64,000 nucleotides of DNA, taken from the NCBI GenBank assembly GCA_902546095.1, contig CACCIQ010000001.1:2501-66500 (forward strand), read 5' to 3'. How positions within the stretch are numbered: the stretch's first letter is position 1; each line of letters opens with the position of its first letter. Made by a program: the position numbers and the translations under genes. This document shows positions 54,125 to 63,000 of the stretch, piece by piece. The notes below the pieces were generated by a model. That model was not told the origin of the DNA, made no database searches, and saw only the letters and a list, made by a program, of their open reading frames with translations. This DNA comes from an uncultured Bacteroidota bacterium. Its GTDB lineage: Bacteria; Bacteroidota; Bacteroidia; Flavobacteriales; Flavobacteriaceae.

Positions 54125-56414
54125 TTTTAATTGACTTTTTTAAATGAAATTTAGAATCTGATGATCCTCCGACCATGAATTCAAATTCTCCTTCTTCAAC
54201 ACAATAAACCATGTTAATATCATAAAATGCTAAATTTTCAATAGGGACATTTAAATTGACAGTCTTCGTTTCACCTGCTTCTATGAAAACTCTTTCATAT
54301 GAAACTAATTCTTTTACAGGTCTAGTTACTGAACTAAAACTATCATTAAAGTAAAGTTGAACTACTTCATCACCTGCAATATTACTATCATTTTTAATTT
54401 GGACACTTACGTTAATCAAATCCTCATTCTCATTTTTTGATAGCTCAAAATTTGAATAAATAAATTTTGAATAACTCAGCCCATGACCAAAAGGATATAA
54501 AGGTGTTACTTTTTCAAAAGCGTATTTATGAAAATATTGAGAAGGTTTATGATTATATATCATTTGTAACTGACCAACACTCCTAGGAAATGTCAAAGGA
54601 AGTTTACCCCCAGGATTAACATCACCAAAAACAACCTCTGCTACTGCCTGTCCAGCCATACTACCTAATTCCCATGACTCAATTACACCACTAATATTAT
54701 TGTCAATCCAAGGCTCTGCGATTGGTTTACCATTCACATATATCACTATTACGTTTTTATTGATTTTCTTTAATTTTTGTACCAACTCGAGTTGCTTTCC
54801 TGCCAAATTTAAATTTGCTCTTCCCATATTTTCACCAGCAGTTCTTTTTGATTTTAATATTCTTTGTGAATTGTCTCCAACTACGACAATGATTTGATCA
54901 TAATTTTTAGCCTTATTTACAGTTTTAATTATATCGCTTTGTGAAATAGATCTAATATCACTATTCGAATCATAAAAATCAATCTGAAAACCTTTAGAGT
55001 CTCCAAGTGTTTTAATTCCCTCATAAATGGTTATTACATTTTCTACAGGCTGAGCAAAAACCCAATCACCTAAAACTGAATGATTATTTGCATTGGGACC
55101 AGTAACTAATATTTTTTTTCCTCTTTTTTGATTTATTGGAAGAATTCCATCATTTTTTAATAAAACTATAGATTTTCTCGCGGCATCAAGCGCAGTGCTT
55201 TTGTGTTCTTCAGTAAAGACGTTTTCATCTAAATCATCTGGACTTACAAACGGATTCTCAAAAAGGCCTAATTTAAATTTAGCATACAAAATTTTTCTAG
55301 CAGAATAATTAATTCTTTCAATATCTAGTTTTCCTTCCTCCACTAATTCAATTACATTTTCTAAAAAGTTTGGACCATGCATATTCATATCCATTCCAGC
55401 GTCAACTGCATAATAAATTGCTTCCTTGAAGTCCTTAGCAATTTTGTGTAGGACATTTATTCGATTAATATCAAGCCAATCGCTAACATAAAATCCTTCA
55501 AAATCAAATTCATTTCTCATAACATCTGTAAGGAGCTCCTTATGCATGTGAGCTGGGATGCCATTTATTTCATTATGCGCAGCCATAACGGAATAGACAC
55601 CAGCATCAACAGCTCTTTTAAAAGGCTTTAAATAAATTTCTCTTAGAGACCTTTCAGAAATATCCATTGGGGAAACATTCAATCCATTGACTGGTTCAGA
55701 ACCAGCTACAAAATGTTTAGCACATGCTATTACATTATCAAAACCACTGAAATCATCCGATTGCAAGCCTTTTATCATTTGGACACCAAAATTTCCAACT
55801 AGATACGGATCTTCACCAAACGTTTCACCAACTCTACCCCATCTTGGATCTCTTAATACATCAACATTGGGTGTAAATGCCCAATGAGATCCATGAGCTC
55901 TAACTTCTTTTGCAGTTTCTTGTCCAATTTTAAAAACAATATTTTCATTAAATGTAGATGCCAAAGATATTGGTGAGGGATAAACTGTTGTTCCAGCTAC
56001 CATCCCATTTCCATGTATTGCATCAATACCTATTAGTAGAGGAATTTTTAGTCTAGATTTTTGCGCTAATTCTTGAAGCCTGTTAGCTTCCCTCATTGTT
56101 AAAACATGTAAAAATGAACCTATTTTACCATCTGCAACCATTTGAGCAATATCCTTTTTTAATAAACCCCTGTAAGATGCTCTACTATCGCTATTTAAAA
56201 TTTCCTCTGCAGTCATATTTCTATCTGCATCAGTGATATAATTTAAACCAACAAATTGTGTCATTTGAGCAACTTTTTCTTCAAGAGTCATTCTTGACAT
56301 CAAATCATTTAATCTAACTTCGATAGAATATTCTTGATTTAAATACTTAACTTCTTTGTCCATGGTACATGAACTTAGAGTTAAAACAATAATTAATAAA
56401 ATAATTTTTTTCAT
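54102..56414 (-). CDS. bglX: GH3 beta-glucosidase lipoprotein (BglX-like)
   Basis: MTLEEKVAQMTQ, FTPNVDVLRDPRWGRVGETFGEDP, EGFYVSDWLDI, PLYPFGHGLSYSKF; C-terminal FnIII-like domain; lipobox SSCTM. Confidence 0.93.
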   Translation of the reverse strand: MKKIILLIIVLTLSSCTMDKEVKYLNQEYSIEVRLNDLMSRMTLEEKVAQMTQFVGLNYITDADRNMTAEEILNSDSRASYRGLLKKDIAQMVADGKIGSFLHVLTMREANRLQELAQKSRLKIPLLIGIDAIHGNGMVAGTTVYPSPISLASTFNENIVFKIGQETAKEVRAHGSHWAFTPNVDVLRDPRWGRVGETFGEDPYLVGNFGVQMIKGLQSDDFSGFDNVIACAKHFVAGSEPVNGLNVSPMDISERSLREIYLKPFKRAVDAGVYSVMAAHNEINGIPAHMHKELLTDVMRNEFDFEGFYVSDWLDINRINVLHKIAKDFKEAIYYAVDAGMDMNMHGPNFLENVIELVEEGKLDIERINYSARKILYAKFKLGLFENPFVSPDDLDENVFTEEHKSTALDAARKSIVLLKNDGILPINQKRGKKILVTGPNANNHSVLGDWVFAQPVENVITIYEGIKTLGDSKGFQIDFYDSNSDIRSISQSDIIKTVNKAKNYDQIIVVVGDNSQRILKSKRTAGENMGRANLNLAGKQLELVQKLKKINKNVIVIYVNGKPIAEPWIDNNISGVIESWELGSMAGQAVAEVVFGDVNPGGKLPLTFPRSVGQLQMIYNHKPSQYFHKYAFEKVTPLYPFGHGLSYSKFIYSNFELSKNENEDLINVSVQIKNDSNIAGDEVVQLYFNDSFSSVTRPVKELVSYERVFIEAGETKTVNLNVPIENLAFYDINMVYCVEEGEFEFMVGGSSDSKFHLKKSIKIENRHEF

Positions 56415-56417
56415 AAT

Positions 56418-56558
56418 TTATTTTTCTCCAATAATTTTTTTAATTACATGAACTGTTGTCATAAAAGTTATTTTATGAACAGAATTTTTATAGTCTCCCA
56501 TTTTAATACGATTTTCAATGTAAATTAAAAATTCATCAATTGTACTTTTTCTATTCAT
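56418..56558 (-). CDS. Possible 46 aa small protein upstream of the GH3 gene (MNRKSTIDEFLIYIENRIKMGDYKNSVHKITFMTTVHVIKKIIGEK)
   Basis: Complete ORF below the track length cutoff, ending 3 nt before the GH3 start; protein-like composition. Confidence 0.4.
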   Translation of the reverse strand: MNRKSTIDEFLIYIENRIKMGDYKNSVHKITFMTTVHVIKKIIGEK

Positions 56559-56571
56559 TTTAAAAAATTAC

Positions 56572-56603
56572 AAAAAAAAAGGGAGTTAAAACAACTCCCT
56601 TTT
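56572..56603 (-). terminator. Rho-independent terminator of the lipoprotein operon
   Basis: Minus strand AAAAGGGAGTT-GTTTT-AACTCCCTTTT followed by T tract. Confidence 0.9.
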
Positions 56604-56625
56604 AATCGATTTAAAATTATTATTT

Positions 56626-57153
56626 TTATTGTTGAGGTTCTGCTCTAGTAAATACCCAAAAAGCACCAATCTTTCCTTCTTCTATGTATGCATCAATAAT
56701 ATCATATGATGTGACTTCTTCTCCATTAACAGTCTTTTTTACTTGTGCACCAGAAATAACCCACTCTCCAGGCTGATTTTCAACCTTCATTGTGTATGAG
56801 AACCATGTATTCCAAGTCGGATTTTCAGTTTCAAACCAACCTTTCAGAAATTCAATATGAGTATCAGACCCATCGATTACAGATCCATCAGGACCAATAA
56901 TTTTAAAACTTCCCATCTGTTGGGTTGAATCAATATTCATTTCGGCAATTGCATCGAGATCTCTGTTATTATGAGCTTCAATATATTTATCCCATAAATC
57001 TAAATTTTCAGGATTAGCATCATCAGCAGGAATATCTCCATCAGGTGTTCTTAGAAACCCTGGGGCTCTCTCTGCTTCCTTTTCAGCGGGAGCAGGTGAT
57101 TCACATGAAAATGTGAAGATTGTTAAAAATGTGATTATAAATATTTTTTTCAT
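56626..57153 (-). CDS. NTF2/SnoaL-like lipoprotein (array member 6)
   Basis: Lipobox TFSCES; DLWDKYIEAHNNRDLDAIAEMNIDSTQQMGSFKIIGPDG; divergent relative of the neighbours. Confidence 0.72.
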   Translation of the reverse strand: MKKIFIITFLTIFTFSCESPAPAEKEAERAPGFLRTPDGDIPADDANPENLDLWDKYIEAHNNRDLDAIAEMNIDSTQQMGSFKIIGPDGSVIDGSDTHIEFLKGWFETENPTWNTWFSYTMKVENQPGEWVISGAQVKKTVNGEEVTSYDIIDAYIEEGKIGAFWVFTRAEPQQ

Positions 57154-57164
57154 ATTAATTGTTT

Positions 57165-57671
57165 TTAATCTAATTCAGATGACCATTTGTTAACACGAGT
57201 TATTTTTCCATCTGAATTAAAAATAAATCTTTCAAAAACTCTATCTCTCTCAACCGAACCATCCTTAGCATACCTAACTTCGGTGAATGGCACTGATATA
57301 ATAGTATAGCTATCCTCAAGTCCTGAGGATACTGAAGTTACATTGTAAGGATTCCTGGATATTGAATCATATGGTTCCTGCATAGAGGATAAAAAATCAT
57401 TAAATGGATTAACTAATGATATTAATTCTCCTCCTTTATCAGGAAAAAAGCTTACAGTGTCAGCCATTTTTTCCATAATAAAATCAAAGTCTCCATCAGC
57501 ATATGCTTGTAAAACATCAAGTGTAGTTTTGGCATAATCCATAGAACCTGCATACAATTTTGTTTGGCTTCCTCTAAGCCCCTCTCCAACCTGTGAATTA
57601 ACTTCAATAGTTTTGGTTTCACAACTTAAAAAAAGTGGCAAAACTAATAACAACAATAATAATTTTTTCAT
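57165..57671 (-). CDS. NTF2-like lipoprotein (array member 5)
   Basis: Lipobox FLSCETKT; shared AYADGDFD, EPYDSI, ERFIFNSDGKITRVNKW. Confidence 0.75.
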   Translation of the reverse strand: MKKLLLLLLVLPLFLSCETKTIEVNSQVGEGLRGSQTKLYAGSMDYAKTTLDVLQAYADGDFDFIMEKMADTVSFFPDKGGELISLVNPFNDFLSSMQEPYDSISRNPYNVTSVSSGLEDSYTIISVPFTEVRYAKDGSVERDRVFERFIFNSDGKITRVNKWSSELD

Positions 57672-57698
57672 AATAAAATTTTTATAAAATTAATAAAT

Positions 57699-58205
57699 TT
57701 AATCAACAATTCCTTTCCATTGATTAACTCTAAAAAATTTACCATCTCTAATAAATATTCTATCTACGAGCCTCAGTTTTTCGACTTCACCAGTCTTGTA
57801 ATATCTATTTTCTCTAAAAGAAACAGTTACTGTTTCATAATCAGCGCCAACAGCTTTTATTGGAATAGCATTCCAAATGAACCTTTGGATTGAATCATAA
57901 GGAGATTGAATTTCTTTTAAGAAAGTATAATTTGGGTCACGAACAACAGGAATAGGTTTACCAATACTTGGCTCAAAAAACATCACAGTATCAGCGGACA
58001 TTTCGTTCATTAGCTCAAAATTACCATCAGCATAGGCTAAAACAAGGTCAACTGCAATTTTTGTACTTTCATCAGAACCAAATTCAAAGGTTCCTCCTTT
58101 GTTTTGTCCATTGTAAACCATACCAGCTGTTTTTTCAACCTCAACTGTTTTAGTTTCACAGCCTAAAAAAACTGCTGTAGTAATAATTAATAGTATTTTT
58201 TTCAT
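57699..58205 (-). CDS. NTF2-like lipoprotein (array member 4)
   Basis: Real start likely ATG at 58205 (MKKILLIITTAVFLGCETKT); track ORF 57699..58346 overextends into the upstream gene. Shared AYADGNFE, SPYDSI, RIFIRDGKFFRVNQW. Confidence 0.78.
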   Translation of the reverse strand: MKKILLIITTAVFLGCETKTVEVEKTAGMVYNGQNKGGTFEFGSDESTKIAVDLVLAYADGNFELMNEMSADTVMFFEPSIGKPIPVVRDPNYTFLKEIQSPYDSIQRFIWNAIPIKAVGADYETVTVSFRENRYYKTGEVEKLRLVDRIFIRDGKFFRVNQWKGIVD

Positions 58206-58215
58206 AATTAAAATT

Positions 58216-58716
58216 TTAGTTAGTGTTCCATTTGGCAGACCAAGCCATAACACGAAAAATCTTTCCATTGCGTATAAAAAATCTTTCGAATAAACGGTCA
58301 TCCTCAACTGTTCCGTCTTTTTTAAATTTTGTTTCTCTGGATGCAACAGAAACTACATTTGCTGATTGACCTTCATATTGATGAGGAATATATCCTTGAA
58401 CCACTTGACTTATAGAATCATATGCTGACATATATTCAACAATAAATTTTTTGTCTGCAACAATAGGTTTTTTTTCAGAAGCAACAAACCAAGTAATTGT
58501 ATCTTCAAGTACTTCAAACATTCCATCAGGATCCATATTATTCCATGATTCAAGTAATTTTTTAACAATATCTACATTGTCATCAGATGTCAAATAAAAT
58601 TTGCTTCCAGTATTTGGACCTAAAGCAATTTCACCGGCTTTAAGAGGTGTCTCAACAACTTTTGTCTCACAGCTTATTAAAGCTGCTATGACAAAAAATA
58701 ATAATGTTTTTTTCAT
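58216..58716 (-). CDS. NTF2-like lipoprotein (array member 3)
   Basis: Lipobox LISCETKV; SAYDSI, ERFFIRNGKIFRVMAW. Confidence 0.75.
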   Translation of the reverse strand: MKKTLLFFVIAALISCETKVVETPLKAGEIALGPNTGSKFYLTSDDNVDIVKKLLESWNNMDPDGMFEVLEDTITWFVASEKKPIVADKKFIVEYMSAYDSISQVVQGYIPHQYEGQSANVVSVASRETKFKKDGTVEDDRLFERFFIRNGKIFRVMAWSAKWNTN

Positions 58717-58731
58717 ATAAAAAGTTTTAAA

Positions 58732-59238
58732 TTAATTAGGTCTCATCCACTGGACTACCCTACTTATTTTATCTTCATTATTAAACCAAATTTTTTCATA
58801 GAAGAGTATGGATTCTGTACTACCATCTTTATAAAATCTTTTTTCAGATATTCCAGCGTGAACTACATTATAATTAGTTTCCTCTAGCTTTAATGGGATA
58901 ATGAAATTATAATTTCTGTTAATAGAATCCCATTCTGATTGCCTTTGAACAATAAAATCAGTATTGCTCATATCTACATCGAAAACACCCGCAACATCGC
59001 CGGGGTGGAATTTTGCCATATCAGTAGTCATATCAACCATTGTTTGAGGATCAAAATCAGCATATGCCTCCATAAAAGTCATTGCTAAATCTGTATACTT
59101 ATCATCACCGAGCATATATTTTTTTCCATTCCAGTTTCCATCCATAAGCCACTCCCCAGCTGTTTTTTCAATTTCAACTGTTTTTGTCTCACAGCTTAAT
59201 AAAGTTGAAATAGTAAATAATAGTAATATTTTTTTCAT
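58732..59238 (-). CDS. NTF2-like lipoprotein (array member 2)
   Basis: Lipobox LLSCETKTVEIEKTAGE; EAYADFD, SEWDSI, KIWFNNEDKISRVVQW. Confidence 0.75.
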   Translation of the reverse strand: MKKILLLFTISTLLSCETKTVEIEKTAGEWLMDGNWNGKKYMLGDDKYTDLAMTFMEAYADFDPQTMVDMTTDMAKFHPGDVAGVFDVDMSNTDFIVQRQSEWDSINRNYNFIIPLKLEETNYNVVHAGISEKRFYKDGSTESILFYEKIWFNNEDKISRVVQWMRPN

Positions 59239-59255
59239 TGCATTAAATTTATTTA

Positions 59256-59744
59256 TTAATCATCAATCTCCTGAGTTACAAAAGCAATATTAACTATTTT
59301 TCCTGTTTCATGACTAATCCAATATCTTTCAAAATTTCTTGATCTTGAAACTTCTGATTCGTCATAAACTGATTGAGAAAAGAGAGCATCTACATATGAT
59401 ACATTGTCATTGACTTTTACAGCCATAACAGACGTAAGAGATCTTGTTATTGAATCATAATTTGATCTAAAACCTTCCCATCTTTCTATGCTTGGAGCAA
59501 CCTTGAAAACATTTCCAGGCTCACGTCTTGTAACTGAATCTGAAAAATTTTCAATAATCTCTTCAAAATTACCATCAGCATATCCCAATACAACATCTTT
59601 TATCATTGATGCGTATTCACTTGAACCTTGTTGAAGTTCATAGTTATTATCACCGCCTGTAAACATTCCTCCATATTTTAATTCAGGGGTTGTTTCGCAG
59701 CTGATAAAAAACGTTGTAAAAATAATTAAGTATAAATTTTTCAT
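59256..59744 (-). CDS. NTF2-like lipoprotein (array member 1)
   Basis: Start at ATG 59744 (MKNLYLIIFTTFFISCETT); GYADGNFEEIIENFSDSV, SNYDSI, FERYWISHETGKIV. Confidence 0.73.
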   Translation of the reverse strand: MKNLYLIIFTTFFISCETTPELKYGGMFTGGDNNYELQQGSSEYASMIKDVVLGYADGNFEEIIENFSDSVTRREPGNVFKVAPSIERWEGFRSNYDSITRSLTSVMAVKVNDNVSYVDALFSQSVYDESEVSRSRNFERYWISHETGKIVNIAFVTQEIDD

Positions 59745-59754
59745 AATTTTGATA

Positions 59755-60519
59755 TTAATAAGTGTATTCTTCAAGTAAGTTTAAATTCCATTCATCAACA
59801 ACTGAGCTAACTGGCGATTTCTGAGTTTTATCATAGTTGGATTGAAAATCTGCATCGGAAAATCTTTTTTCCATTCTATCTTCCCAGTTTTTGTGATAAT
59901 CGAACCTTGATTTGTCTAGCAATACAAGCATATAGTCTGAATCAGTAGCAAACACAGGCTTCATTAATGCATATAAATAATCCACTCCTAACTTTTTATC
60001 AGCATCAATCCAAAATTTTTGATTTGCTAAAAATGCTTGTTCACCGGCATCGGTTAAATCATAAAAAACAACTCTTCTATACTTGTATTGCTTTTTTTCG
60101 TCTGTCGACATCGCAAAGTATGGAGCCATATTACTATATTCAGGAAGCAATTCAAATAATCTTGCACCTTTGAAATCTGTTGCAGCTTGCATTGCCATAA
60201 ACTTCTCTTGAATACCTTCAACAACACTCAACTTCTGAAAGATTTGAGCTCCCAGCTCCTCTGAAGCATTGTCTTCATCTACCCACTGTTGTAGGCTTTC
60301 ATAAGTTCTTACAAAAAGATGTGTGTTAGATAATTCTTTTTGAAATGTGACCATATTTAAATCTTCACCAACAATCTCTTTTGTTGTAGACATCCACAAG
60401 TCAAGCATCTCCATGGTATCACTTTGATTTTCAGATTCAAGCTCACCAATAAAGAAGTATTGAGAAAAGGAAATTGTAGTAGAGAAAAAAAGTATCAATG
60501 TGTATGTAAATTTTTTCAT
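59755..60519 (-). CDS. Exported protein of unknown function, 254 aa
   Basis: Signal peptide ending near TTISFSQ; complete ORF 10 nt upstream of the lipoprotein array; no family recognised. Confidence 0.7.
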   Translation of the reverse strand: MKKFTYTLILFFSTTISFSQYFFIGELESENQSDTMEMLDLWMSTTKEIVGEDLNMVTFQKELSNTHLFVRTYESLQQWVDEDNASEELGAQIFQKLSVVEGIQEKFMAMQAATDFKGARLFELLPEYSNMAPYFAMSTDEKKQYKYRRVVFYDLTDAGEQAFLANQKFWIDADKKLGVDYLYALMKPVFATDSDYMLVLLDKSRFDYHKNWEDRMEKRFSDADFQSNYDKTQKSPVSSVVDEWNLNLLEEYTY

Positions 60520-60667
60520 ATTAACAGTTTTTGTAAAATTAATTTTTTTCAGATTTAAGTATATTACCTAATCATTAAGAAGTTCATAATTTTAAAAAAT
60601 TTTCAAAAACATCAATAATATGTTATAATATTTTTAAAAAATTGATATTAAAATTATCATATCATAA

Positions 60668-61141
60668 TTATTCATATCCTACAGCTAGGAATTCTGCTAC
60701 ACAAACAGGTTTGTTTTGACCTTTCTGTTCAAATGTAATAGACATTTTATATTTGACGGACTCAGCACTGATTTCTGCATCAACAAGTGAAATTAACGCT
60801 CTAATATACCCTCCAGAAAAAGTTGGGCTCATAAATCTAACCCTATCTAAACCATAGTTTACACCCATTTTTACACTTTTAATATTGAAGGTTTCATAAA
60901 TAAATTTTATAGATAATGATAATATAAAAAAACCGTGAGCTACAGTTGTTTTATAGGGTGAATATTTCTTTGATTTTTCAATATCAATATGAATCCACTG
61001 TTGGTCATGTGTTAATTTTGCAAACGCATTAATATCATCTTGAGTAATTTGGAACCAATCAGTAATTCCAATTTCTTTTCCAATATATTTTTCTAAATCT
61101 TTGATATTATTAAGCTCCGTTTTTAATTTTTTATTATCCAT
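60668..61141 (-). CDS. MaoC-like dehydratase (hotdog fold)
   Basis: DWFQITQDDINAFAKLTHDQQWIHID, TTVAHGFFILSLS, NYGLDRVRFMSPTF. Confidence 0.9.
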   Translation of the reverse strand: MDNKKLKTELNNIKDLEKYIGKEIGITDWFQITQDDINAFAKLTHDQQWIHIDIEKSKKYSPYKTTVAHGFFILSLSIKFIYETFNIKSVKMGVNYGLDRVRFMSPTFSGGYIRALISLVDAEISAESVKYKMSITFEQKGQNKPVCVAEFLAVGYE

Positions 61142-61202
61142 TTGTAAAGAATTAATTTGATATTAATATAGTCATTTAATGTATTTTTTTTAAATTGTCA
61201 AC

Positions 61203-62876
61203 ATGACTAACAAACATTTTGATTTTCCATTCTATGAATGTGAATCTAAACTTAAAAACGAGCCTTTTTTAAGACAGCCTGTTGGAGACAAATGGAAAGA
61301 ATATACATGGGGAGAAGCTGGATTAACAGCAAGAAAACTAGCTACTGGACTAAAAAGTCTAGGACTCAAAGAGAAAAGCCATGTTGGTTTAGTTTCAAAA
61401 AATTGTAGTGAATGGATTATTGCTGATCTTGCAATAACCATGGCAGGATTTATTTCAGTTCCATTTTTTCCTACTCTCAAATCTCATGAAATGAAGCATC
61501 TAATCAAATTTGGTGATGTTGAAGCTTTATTTGTAGGGAAATTGGAGAATAATTGGGATGAAATGAAAAAGGGAATTGACACTGATAACCTACCCATAAT
61601 TGCATTTCCACATTACGAGGGTAATTCTAAAGTTGAAGAAGGTTATCAGTGGGAAGAATTTATTAATAAGTTTGAACCCCAAACTGAGAATTATTATCCT
61701 TTAAAAGAGGATGTTTGGACTATAATTTTTACCTCTGGAACAACTGGTGACTCAAAAGGTGCTGTTATCAAGTATGAATCACTCATGAATACAAAAGAAA
61801 TTCATGAAGCCTATAATCCACTTGGTGTTAGTACATTTGGTGATAATAGGTTTATTTCATATTTACCACTTAATCATATTTTTGAGAGAATTTGTATAGA
61901 ATGGTCATGTCTTCGATATGGTGGAAACATAAACTTTGTAGAATCCTTGGATACATTTGGAAAAAACTTGGCTGAAGTTCAGCCAACAACTTTTCAGGGT
62001 GTCCCCAGGATTTATACAAAATTTAAAGAAAAGGTACTTGAAAAGATGTCACAGAAAAAGCTTAATATTCTTTTGAAGATTCCAATAATTTCGTCAATAA
62101 TAAAGAAAAAATTAAGAGCAGCCTTAGGTTGGTCAAAAGTTAGAGTTATTGTTTCAGGCGCTGCTGCCATGCCTGTCCCATTACTTGAATGGTATAAAAC
62201 TATTGGCGTATACATTGTCAATGGCTATGGCATGACCGAAAATTGCTGTGTATGCACAAATTTAGATCCTTTTCAGCCATTGGGAGTTGGTTCAGTGGGT
62301 AAAAAAAGTAGTCCTAGTGTTAAGTTAAAAATTACGGATGAGGGAGAAGTTTGTATGTCTGGTCCTTTTTTACTTGATTCTTATTACAAGAATGAAAAAA
62401 TGACTAATCAGACATTAGTTGATGGTTGGTTACACACAGGAGATATGGGCTATATTGATGAAGATGGTTTTTTATATATTACTGGAAGGGTAAAAGATAT
62501 TTTTAAAACTAGCAAAGGAAAATATATTGAACCTAGCATTTTAGAATCATATTTCGGGAAAGTAACAGAGTTTCAACAGCTTTGCATAGTCGGTCTCGGA
62601 CTAGATCAACCAATTTTACTTGCAGTTCCAACTGAAATTGCAAAAAATGATAAAAATGCAGTCAATAAAAAACTTTCTGAACTACTTAAAGAAGTAAATT
62701 CAGATTTAGATGGTTATAAAAAAATCAAAAAAATTGTAATGGTTAAAGATGAATGGCTTCCTGATAATGGATTGGCAACACCGACTTTAAAAATAAAAAG
62801 AGCAAAAATAGATGAGAGATTTTCTCAGAGCTATAATGATTGGTATTCATCAGAAAATGATATAATCTGGGAATAA
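61203..62876 (+). CDS. AMP-binding long-chain acyl-CoA synthetase-like protein
   Basis: IIFTSGTTGDSKGAV, VNGYGMTENCCVCT, GWLHTGDMGYIDEDGFLYITGRVKDIFKTSKGKYIEP. Confidence 0.92.
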   Translation: MTNKHFDFPFYECESKLKNEPFLRQPVGDKWKEYTWGEAGLTARKLATGLKSLGLKEKSHVGLVSKNCSEWIIADLAITMAGFISVPFFPTLKSHEMKHLIKFGDVEALFVGKLENNWDEMKKGIDTDNLPIIAFPHYEGNSKVEEGYQWEEFINKFEPQTENYYPLKEDVWTIIFTSGTTGDSKGAVIKYESLMNTKEIHEAYNPLGVSTFGDNRFISYLPLNHIFERICIEWSCLRYGGNINFVESLDTFGKNLAEVQPTTFQGVPRIYTKFKEKVLEKMSQKKLNILLKIPIISSIIKKKLRAALGWSKVRVIVSGAAAMPVPLLEWYKTIGVYIVNGYGMTENCCVCTNLDPFQPLGVGSVGKKSSPSVKLKITDEGEVCMSGPFLLDSYYKNEKMTNQTLVDGWLHTGDMGYIDEDGFLYITGRVKDIFKTSKGKYIEPSILESYFGKVTEFQQLCIVGLGLDQPILLAVPTEIAKNDKNAVNKKLSELLKEVNSDLDGYKKIKKIVMVKDEWLPDNGLATPTLKIKRAKIDERFSQSYNDWYSSENDIIWE

Positions 62877-62923
62877 AATATAGTCACTTCCAATAATCAG
62901 GTTTACAATTTCCAATTTTTGTG

Positions 62924-62931
62924 TAAATTTG
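62924..62931 (+). promoter_or_regulatory. Possible -7 element (TAAATTTG) upstream of the TonB-dependent receptor
   Basis: Matches TAnnTTTG; no clear TTG at the usual distance, so weak. Confidence 0.3.
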
Positions 62932-63000
62932 CAGAAAACAAGATTAGAATTGAAAATATTCTTAAATTAGACCAAGAAAATAATTAACAAACTATATATT

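Noticed and set aside
57699-58346. 215 aa version of lipoprotein 4
   Set aside because: The N-terminal 47 residues read through the 3' end of the upstream gene; the lipoprotein signal begins at the internal ATG at 58205.
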